From assembly GCA_966186435.1 (NCBI GenBank), contig CBIFWW010000097.1:1-12771 (forward strand): a DNA stretch of 12,771 nt, in the 5' to 3' direction. The DNA is from CBIFWW01 sp966186435. GTDB lineage: Bacteria; Pseudomonadota; Gammaproteobacteria; Enterobacterales; Enterobacteriaceae. The notes under the pieces are model-generated. The model saw only the letters and a list, made by a program, of their open reading frames with translations, ran no database searches and was not told where the DNA came from. Each line of letters begins with the position of its first letter. The first letter of the stretch is position 1. Made by a program: the position numbers and the translations under genes. Shown piece by piece: positions 7,114-12,771 of this stretch.

Positions 7114-8883
7114 ATGAGAGCAGCGACAAAATCGCTAAAAGCAAAACGTCAGGAAGAACAGGCCAACTTTATTAGTTGGCGTTTTGCGTTGCTTTGCGGC
7201 TGTATTTTACTTGCCCTTGGGCTGTTGCTGGGCCGGGTAGCCTGGCTGCAAATCATCAGCCCGGATATGTTAGTGCGCCAAGGGGACATGCGTTCCCTGC
7301 GGGTTCAGGAGGTTTCTACTTCCCGGGGGTTGATTACCGACCGCTCTGGCCGCCCACTAGCGGTATCCGTTCCGGTGAAGGCTATCTGGGCCGATCCGAA
7401 AGAGCTCCATGAAGCCGGGGGTATCACCCTGGATTCCCGTTGGAAGGCCCTGGCCGATGCGCTAAAAATGCCGCTGGATCAGCTGGCAGCCCGCGTCAAC
7501 TCCAACCCGAAAGGGCGCTTTATCTATCTGGCCCGTCAGGTTAACCCTGACATGGGCGACTACATCAAAAAACTCAAATTGCCGGGCATCCACCTGCGCG
7601 AAGAGTCACGCCGATACTACCCTTCCGGCGAAGTCACCTCCCACCTGATCGGTTTTACCAACGTGGATGGTCAGGGGATTGAAGGGGTAGAGAAGAGTTT
7701 TGATAAATGGCTGACTGGCCAGCCCGGCGAGCGCATTGTGCGTAAAGACCGCTTCGGCCGTGTTATCGAGGATATTTCCTCCACAGATAGCCAGGCGGCC
7801 CATAATCTGGCGCTGAGTATCGACGAGCGTTTGCAGGCGCTGGTTTACCGTGAACTCAATAACGCAGTGGCTTTTAACAAGGCAGAGTCAGGTAGTGCCG
7901 TACTGGTAGACGTCAGCACCGGTGAAGTCCTGGCGATGGCTAATAGCCCCTCTTATAACCCAAATAATATCTCCGGCACGCCGATGGATATTATGCGTAA
8001 CCGCACCATCACCGACGTATTCGAGCCTGGCTCCACCGTCAAACCTATGGTGGTGATGACCGCGCTTCAACGTGGGGTGGTGCGTGAAAATACCGTTTTA
8101 AATACCGTGCCATATCGGATTAACGGTCATGAAATCAAGGACGTGGCACGTTATAGCGAATTGACCCTTACAGGGGTACTCCAGAAGTCGAGTAACGTCG
8201 GTGTTTCAAAGCTGGCGTTAGCGATGCCCTCCTCAGCGCTGGTAGAAACTTACTCGCGTTTTGGGCTGGGAAAAGCGACCAATTTGGGGTTGGTCGGAGA
8301 ACGCAGTGGCTTATATCCTCAAAAACAACGGTGGTCTGACATAGAGAGGGCCACCTTCTCTTTCGGCTACGGGCTAATGGTAACCCCGTTACAGTTAGCG
8401 CGAGTCTACGCAACGATTGGCAGCTACGGCGTTTATCGCCCGCTGTCGATTACCAAAGTTGATCCGCCCGTTCCCGGTGAACGCATCTTCCCGGAATCTA
8501 CCGTTCGCACCGTGGTGCACATGATGGAAAGCGTGGCATTGCCTGGCGGTGGTGGGGTTAAAGCCGCCATCAAGGGCTACCGTATTGCGATTAAAACCGG
8601 TACGGCGAAGAAGGTGGGTGCCGATGGTAAGTACATTAATAAATACATCGCCTACACCGCTGGCGTGGCGCCTGCTAGTAATCCGCGCTTTGCTCTTGTG
8701 GTAGTTATTAACGATCCGCAAGCCGGTAAATACTACGGTGGTGCGGTTTCCGCGCCAGTCTTTGGTGCAATTATGGGTGGCGTACTACGCACCATGAATA
8801 TTGAGCCTGATGCTTTGGCAACAGGCGAAAAAAGTGAATTTGTAATTAACCAGCAACAAGAGGCTAAAGGTGGCAGATCGTAA
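7114..8883 (+). CDS. ftsI: FtsI (PBP3), septal peptidoglycan transpeptidase
   Basis: Class B penicillin-binding protein that cross-links septal peptidoglycan together with FtsW; the target of aztreonam and several cephalosporins. It has 589 residues, one more than in E. coli. Order: short basic cytoplasmic tail, membrane anchor about 24-44, pedestal domain about 60-230, transpeptidase domain about 240-570. Active-site motifs are intact: nucleophile Ser307 in STVK (307-310), SSN (359-361) and KTGT (494-497). The tail keeps the FVI site (576-578) where E. coli Prc removes the last residues. AAGGA at 7097-7101 is 12 bases from the ATG, a rather long spacing. The gene overlaps murE by 14 bases. 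No insertion is visible around residues 333-336, the site of known PBP3 resistance insertions. Confidence 0.97.
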   Translation: MRAATKSLKAKRQEEQANFISWRFALLCGCILLALGLLLGRVAWLQIISPDMLVRQGDMRSLRVQEVSTSRGLITDRSGRPLAVSVPVKAIWADPKELHEAGGITLDSRWKALADALKMPLDQLAARVNSNPKGRFIYLARQVNPDMGDYIKKLKLPGIHLREESRRYYPSGEVTSHLIGFTNVDGQGIEGVEKSFDKWLTGQPGERIVRKDRFGRVIEDISSTDSQAAHNLALSIDERLQALVYRELNNAVAFNKAESGSAVLVDVSTGEVLAMANSPSYNPNNISGTPMDIMRNRTITDVFEPGSTVKPMVVMTALQRGVVRENTVLNTVPYRINGHEIKDVARYSELTLTGVLQKSSNVGVSKLALAMPSSALVETYSRFGLGKATNLGLVGERSGLYPQKQRWSDIERATFSFGYGLMVTPLQLARVYATIGSYGVYRPLSITKVDPPVPGERIFPESTVRTVVHMMESVALPGGGGVKAAIKGYRIAIKTGTAKKVGADGKYINKYIAYTAGVAPASNPRFALVVVINDPQAGKYYGGAVSAPVFGAIMGGVLRTMNIEPDALATGEKSEFVINQQQEAKGGRS

Positions 8884-10357
8884 TTTGCGCGACCTACTCG
8901 CCCCATGGGTACCAAACGTGCCTGAGCGGGCTTTGCGAGAGATGACGCTCGACAGCCGCATTGCGGCGGCCGGGGATCTCTTTGTCGCAATCATGGGTCA
9001 TCAGGCGGACGGGCGTCGTTATATCCCGCAGGCAATCGCGCAAGGCGTCGCAGCCGTGGTAGCGGAAGCTGACGGTGAAGCTCAAGACGGCGAAATCCGT
9101 GAGATGCACGGCGTGCCGGTTATCTACCTGAGCCAGTTAAATCAGCGCCTGTCTGCGCTGGCTGGGCGTTTTTACCAGGAGCCATCTTCAGCAATGAAGC
9201 TGATTGGCGTCACCGGTACCAACGGTAAAACCACGACTACCCAACTGTTGGCCCAATGGACTCAGTTGCTGGGCGAAACCAGTGCCGTGATGGGCACCGT
9301 TGGAAACGGCCTGCTGGGGAAAGTCAGTCCAACCGAGAACACCACCGGCTCTGCGGTGGATGTTCAGCAAGTGCTTGCTAACCTGGCAAAACAGGGTGCC
9401 ACCGTAGGTGCGATGGAAGTGTCCTCTCACGGCCTGGTTCAGCACCGGGTTTCAGCCCTGAACTTTGTGGCTGCCGTGTTCACCAACCTCAGCCGTGACC
9501 ACCTGGATTATCACGGTGATATGGCCCATTACGAAGCGGCCAAATGGCTGCTGTTCTCCGAGCATCAGTTTGGTACGGCGATCATCAACGCAGATGATGA
9601 AACAGGCCGCCGTTGGCTGGCCCGCTTGCCAGATGCCGTTGCCGTGAGTATGGAAAACAACATCAACCGTGATTGCCACGGCCGTTGGCTGGAAGCGACC
9701 CAAGTGGATTACCACGATAGTGGTGCCACCATTCACTTCAGCTCAAGTTGGGGCGAAGGTGTTATTGAAAGCCGCCTGATGGGGGCTTTCAACGTCAGCA
9801 ATCTGCTGCTGGCGCTGGCAACCCTGCTGGCGCTGGGCTATCCGCTGGCGGAGTTGACCGATATGGCGGCGCGTTTGCAGCCAGTGTGTGGCCGCATGGA
9901 AGTGTTTAGCGCGCCGGGTAAACCGACGGTGGTGGTGGATTATGCCCACACCCCGGATGCCCTGGAAAAAGCGCTGGAGGCTGCTCGCCTGCACTGCAAC
10001 GGCAAGCTGTGGTGCGTCTTTGGCTGTGGCGGCGATCGCGATAAAGGCAAACGTCCATTGATGGGCGCTATCGCTGAGCAATACGCCGATATCGTGGTGG
10101 TGACCGATGACAACCCGCGTACCGAAGAGCCAGCTGCCATTGTGGCTGACATTCTGGGGGGGATGCTGGACGCGGGCCATGCCCGGGTTGTCGCTGGCCG
10201 CGCTGAAGCGGTAACCAATGCCATCATGCAGGCCAAGGCCGATGACGTGGTATTGGTGGCCGGTAAAGGCCATGAAGATTATCAAATCGTCGGCAACCGC
10301 CGGCTGGATTATTCCGACCGGGTTACCGCAGCCCGTCTGCTGGGAGTGGTAGCGTGA
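8870..10357 (+). CDS. murE: MurE, UDP-MurNAc-tripeptide synthetase (meso-DAP adding)
   Basis: Cytoplasmic ATP-dependent ligase that adds meso-2,6-diaminopimelate to UDP-MurNAc-L-Ala-D-Glu. It has 495 residues, as in E. coli. Three Mur-ligase domains: N-terminal UDP-binding (about 1-100), central ATPase with P-loop GTNGKTTTT (116-124), TENTTGSAVD (155-164) and Lys225, the carbamylated lysine of the family, and a C-terminal domain with DNPR (414-417). That motif specifies meso-DAP rather than lysine and fits a Gram-negative wall. The start is GTG, as in E. coli, 14 bases before the ftsI stop, with AAGAGG (8858-8863) 6 bases upstream. The GTG of murF overlaps its stop (GTGA). Confidence 0.97.
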   Translation: MADRNLRDLLAPWVPNVPERALREMTLDSRIAAAGDLFVAIMGHQADGRRYIPQAIAQGVAAVVAEADGEAQDGEIREMHGVPVIYLSQLNQRLSALAGRFYQEPSSAMKLIGVTGTNGKTTTTQLLAQWTQLLGETSAVMGTVGNGLLGKVSPTENTTGSAVDVQQVLANLAKQGATVGAMEVSSHGLVQHRVSALNFVAAVFTNLSRDHLDYHGDMAHYEAAKWLLFSEHQFGTAIINADDETGRRWLARLPDAVAVSMENNINRDCHGRWLEATQVDYHDSGATIHFSSSWGEGVIESRLMGAFNVSNLLLALATLLALGYPLAELTDMAARLQPVCGRMEVFSAPGKPTVVVDYAHTPDALEKALEAARLHCNGKLWCVFGCGGDRDKGKRPLMGAIAEQYADIVVVTDDNPRTEEPAAIVADILGGMLDAGHARVVAGRAEAVTNAIMQAKADDVVLVAGKGHEDYQIVGNRRLDYSDRVTAARLLGVVA

Positions 10358-11712
10358 TTAGCGTAACTCTGAAACAACTGGCCGACGTGCTCGGCGCACA
10401 GCTTATTGGCGCTGATGCTGAAGTTCATGACGTGACCACCGATACCCGCAAGGTGACGGCGGGCTGCCTGTTTGTGGCCCTGAAAGGTGAGCGTTTCGAC
10501 GCCCATGACTTCGCCCAACAGGCGGTGGACGCCGGTGCCGGTGCAGTACTGGTCAGCCGCCAATTAGCGGTGTCTGTGCCGCAACTGCTGGTTAAAGACA
10601 CCCGCCTGGCATTTGGTGAATTAGCCGCCTGGGTTCGTCAGCAGGTGCCAACCCGTGTGGTGGCGCTAACCGGATCCTCTGGTAAAACCTCGGTGAAAGA
10701 GATGACCGCGGCCATTTTGCGCCAGTGCGGCAATACCCTCTACACCGCCGGTAACCTGAATAATGACATCGGTGTGCCTATGACTTTGCTGCGTCTGACG
10801 CCAGAGCATGAGTATGCGGTTATCGAGCTGGGTGCTAACCACCAGGGTGAAATTGCCTGGACCGTGAGCCTGACGCGCCCGGAAGCGGCGCTGGTAAACA
10901 ACCTGGCTGCTGCCCACCTGGAAGGGTTTGGCTCTCTGGCGGGGGTTGCCAAGGCCAAAGGTGAGATTTACACCGGCCTGCCGTTGGACGGTATTGCCAT
11001 TATGAATGCCGATAATAACGACCAGCTTAACTGGCAAGCGGTGATTGGCGATCGTAAAACCTGGCGCTTCTCCCCGAATGCCGCTGACAGCGACTTTAGC
11101 GCTACTGACATTCATATTACTTCCCACGGCACAGAATTCACCCTGTGTACGCCGGAAGGCAACATTGATGTGGTGATGCCGCTACCGGGCCGTCACAACA
11201 TCGCCAATGTCCTGGCGGCAACCTCACTGGCGATGGCCGTGGGTGCGCCATTGAGTGCGGTGAAAACCGGGCTGTCTGAACTGGAGGCGGTAAAAGGCCG
11301 TTTGTTCCCGATAAGCTTGGGCGAAAACAAACTGCTGCTCGATGACAGCTACAACGCCAACGTCGGCTCCATGACGGCGGCGGCGCAGGTTCTCTCTGAA
11401 ATGCCTGGCTACCGGGTGATGATTGTCGGGGACATGGCGGAACTGGGTGCTGATTCTGAGGAGTGCCACCGCCAAGTGGGCGACGCTGCCAAAGCCGCAG
11501 GTATCGACAAAGTACTGAGCGTCGGTGGCCAAAGCGCTTTAATCGGTGAGGCCAGCGGCGCGGGCGAGCATTTCGATAATAAACAGGCGTTAATTGCGCG
11601 TGCGCGGGAGCTTGTTGCCGGGCATGCATTGATAACTTTATTGGTTAAAGGTTCACGTAGTGCTGCCATGGAAGAGGTGGTCTATGCACTTCAGGAGATG
11701 GGAACATGTTAG
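10354..11712 (+). CDS. murF: MurF, UDP-MurNAc-pentapeptide synthetase (D-Ala-D-Ala adding)
   Basis: Cytoplasmic ATP-dependent ligase that joins D-Ala-D-Ala to the UDP-MurNAc-tripeptide made by MurE, giving the final soluble precursor for MraY. It has 452 residues, as in E. coli. Visible: N-terminal domain with TTDTRK and FVALKGERFDAHDF (40-53); the ATP-binding P-loop GSSGKTS (107-113); the central-domain segments ELGANHQGEI (158-167) and NNLAAAHLEGFGS (182-194); and the C-terminal-domain motif DDSYNAN (330-336). The GTG start shares bases with the murE stop; GGGAG (10342-10346) is 7 bases upstream. Its end overlaps the mraY start by 7 bases. Confidence 0.97.
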   Translation: MISVTLKQLADVLGAQLIGADAEVHDVTTDTRKVTAGCLFVALKGERFDAHDFAQQAVDAGAGAVLVSRQLAVSVPQLLVKDTRLAFGELAAWVRQQVPTRVVALTGSSGKTSVKEMTAAILRQCGNTLYTAGNLNNDIGVPMTLLRLTPEHEYAVIELGANHQGEIAWTVSLTRPEAALVNNLAAAHLEGFGSLAGVAKAKGEIYTGLPLDGIAIMNADNNDQLNWQAVIGDRKTWRFSPNAADSDFSATDIHITSHGTEFTLCTPEGNIDVVMPLPGRHNIANVLAATSLAMAVGAPLSAVKTGLSELEAVKGRLFPISLGENKLLLDDSYNANVGSMTAAAQVLSEMPGYRVMIVGDMAELGADSEECHRQVGDAAKAAGIDKVLSVGGQSALIGEASGAGEHFDNKQALIARARELVAGHALITLLVKGSRSAAMEEVVYALQEMGTC

Positions 11713-12771
11713 TTTGGCTGGCCGAGCATTTGGTCAAATATTATTCCGGGTTTAATGTTTTTTCATACCTGACGTTCCGCGCTATCGTTAGCTTGCTGAC
11801 AGCGTTGTTTATTTCCCTGTGGATGGGGCCACGTATGATTGCGCGCCTGCAACAGCTGTCCTTTGGTCAGGTTGTACGTAACGACGGCCCGGAATCTCAC
11901 TTCAGCAAACGCGGCACGCCCACCATGGGCGGGATCATGATTCTGACGTCCATTGTGGTATCCGTTGTGATGTGGGCTTACCCGTCCAACCCTTATGTCT
12001 GGTGCGTACTGTTCGTACTGGTGGGCTTCGGTATCGTTGGCTTTGTCGATGATTATCGCAAAGTGGTGCGTAAAGATACCAAGGGTTTGATTGCCCGCTG
12101 GAAATACTTCTGGATGTCGGTGATTGCACTGGGCGTGGCCTTTACCCTGTATATCATTGGCAAAGATACCCCGGCCACAGAGCTGGTGGTGCCCTTCTTT
12201 AAAGATGTCATGCCGCAGCTGGGCCTGTTCTATATTTTGTTAGCTTACTTCGTGATTGTCGGCACCGGTAATGCAGTCAACCTGACCGATGGCCTGGATG
12301 GCTTGGCAATTATGCCGACGGTATTCGTGGCAGGTGGCTTCGCGCTGGTGGCCTGGGCCACCGGTAACATGAACTTTGCCAACTATCTTCATATTCCTTA
12401 TCTGCGTCACGCCGGTGAGCTGGTGATTGTCTGTACCGCCATTGTCGGTGCTGGCCTGGGCTTCCTGTGGTTCAACACCTATCCGGCCCAAGTGTTTATG
12501 GGTGATGTTGGCTCCCTGGCACTGGGCGGGGCACTGGGGACTATCGCCGTGCTGCTGCGCCAGGAATTCCTGCTGGTGATCATGGGTGGCGTCTTCGTGG
12601 TGGAAACCCTGTCGGTTATCTTGCAGGTTGGTTCTTTTAAGTTACGCGGCCAGCGTATCTTCCGGATGGCGCCCATTCACCACCACTATGAATTAAAAGG
12701 ATGGCCAGAGCCTCGGGTTATCGTGCGCTTCTGGATTATTTCGCTGATGCTGGTGCTGATTGGCCTGGCAA
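11706..12771 (+). CDS. mraY: MraY, phospho-MurNAc-pentapeptide translocase (3' end cut by window)
   Basis: Polytopic inner-membrane enzyme that transfers phospho-MurNAc-pentapeptide from UDP to undecaprenyl phosphate, forming lipid I. The window holds 355 codons; the E. coli protein has 360 residues, so only about five codons and the stop lie beyond the edge. Many hydrophobic segments are visible. Catalytic landmarks are present: DDYRK with Asp115-Asp116, NLTDGLDGLA (192-201), FMGDVGS with Asp267, and the HHH triplet (325-327). The ATG at 11706 lies inside the end of murF (ATGTTAG, 7-base overlap) with AGGAG (11693-11697) 8 bases upstream, suggesting translational coupling. Because the frame is open to the window edge, a tool that requires a stop codon would miss it. 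Confidence 0.97.
   Translation, partial: MLVWLAEHLVKYYSGFNVFSYLTFRAIVSLLTALFISLWMGPRMIARLQQLSFGQVVRNDGPESHFSKRGTPTMGGIMILTSIVVSVVMWAYPSNPYVWCVLFVLVGFGIVGFVDDYRKVVRKDTKGLIARWKYFWMSVIALGVAFTLYIIGKDTPATELVVPFFKDVMPQLGLFYILLAYFVIVGTGNAVNLTDGLDGLAIMPTVFVAGGFALVAWATGNMNFANYLHIPYLRHAGELVIVCTAIVGAGLGFLWFNTYPAQVFMGDVGSLALGGALGTIAVLLRQEFLLVIMGGVFVVETLSVILQVGSFKLRGQRIFRMAPIHHHYELKGWPEPRVIVRFWIISLMLVLIGLA
12182..12189 (+). other. Chi-type octamer GCTGGTGG within mraY
   Basis: Exact Chi octamer inside mraY, 162 bases before a second copy at 12344-12351. Activity depends on whether this species' RecBCD reads the E. coli Chi sequence. Confidence 0.45.
12344..12351 (+). other. Chi-type octamer GCTGGTGG within mraY
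   Basis: Second exact Chi octamer in mraY on the same strand; the codons here read through Ala-Leu-Val-Ala, so coding constraint alone can explain it. Confidence 0.45.

Noticed and set aside
9743..10285. Long open frame of 180 codons on the minus strand opposite murE
   Set aside because: It lies wholly antisense to a conserved gene, has a histidine/glutamine-rich composition typical of the reverse of GC-rich codons, and has no family resemblance.
11138..11629. Minus-strand open frame of 163 codons opposite murF
   Set aside because: Low-complexity composition rich in Pro, Arg and Ser, fully antisense to murF; a shadow of its codon pattern.
1..12771. Search for mobile elements, defence genes, CRISPR, tRNA or phage attachment sites
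   Set aside because: Genes are contiguous, full length and in the order expected for Enterobacterales; no terminal inverted repeats, transposase or repeat array was seen.

Overview
This is a stretch of ordinary, well-conserved core chromosome from a member of the Enterobacterales. The gene order leuO-ilvI-ilvH-cra-mraZ-rsmH-ftsL-ftsI-murE-murF-mraY is the same as in Escherichia coli. Each protein matches the E. coli product, as I remember it, in length (within one residue for FtsI) and in catalytic motifs. The genus cannot be fixed from the sequence alone. All eleven genes are on the + strand, and none shows a frameshift, insertion sequence, prophage trace, tRNA or CRISPR array.

Layout. Bases 1-999 hold leuO (LysR-type regulator). 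A 381-base regulatory gap (1000-1380) leads into ilvIH (1381-3599), the catalytic and valine-sensing subunits of acetohydroxyacid synthase III, closed by a clear intrinsic terminator at 3619-3645. A 169-base gap then precedes cra/fruR (3769-4773), which has its own intrinsic terminator at 4777-4799. A 540-base gap (4774-5313) ends in the promoter and MraZ-binding repeats of the division and cell wall (dcw) cluster. From 5314 to the window edge run mraZ, rsmH, ftsL, ftsI, murE, murF and mraY. They are tightly packed, with 4-14 base overlaps at four of the six junctions. mraY loses its last few codons at the window end.

How the genes work together. LeuO and ilvIH form a branched-chain amino-acid block; in related bacteria LeuO is part of the leuABCD-leuO-ilvIH locus under H-NS and Lrp influence. 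Cra is a global regulator of carbon flux. In the dcw part, MraZ controls the cluster and RsmH methylates 16S rRNA. FtsL and FtsI belong to the septal peptidoglycan machine. MurE, MurF and MraY carry out consecutive late steps of precursor synthesis: addition of meso-diaminopimelate, addition of D-Ala-D-Ala, then transfer to undecaprenyl phosphate to give lipid I.

I looked for a novel system and did not find one. What remains worth a second look is in the non-coding DNA: a MraZ operator whose third repeat departs from TGGG, about 420 unexplained AT-rich bases upstream of the mra promoter, the ilvI upstream region, and a small hairpin-rich leader before cra where I see no leader peptide.
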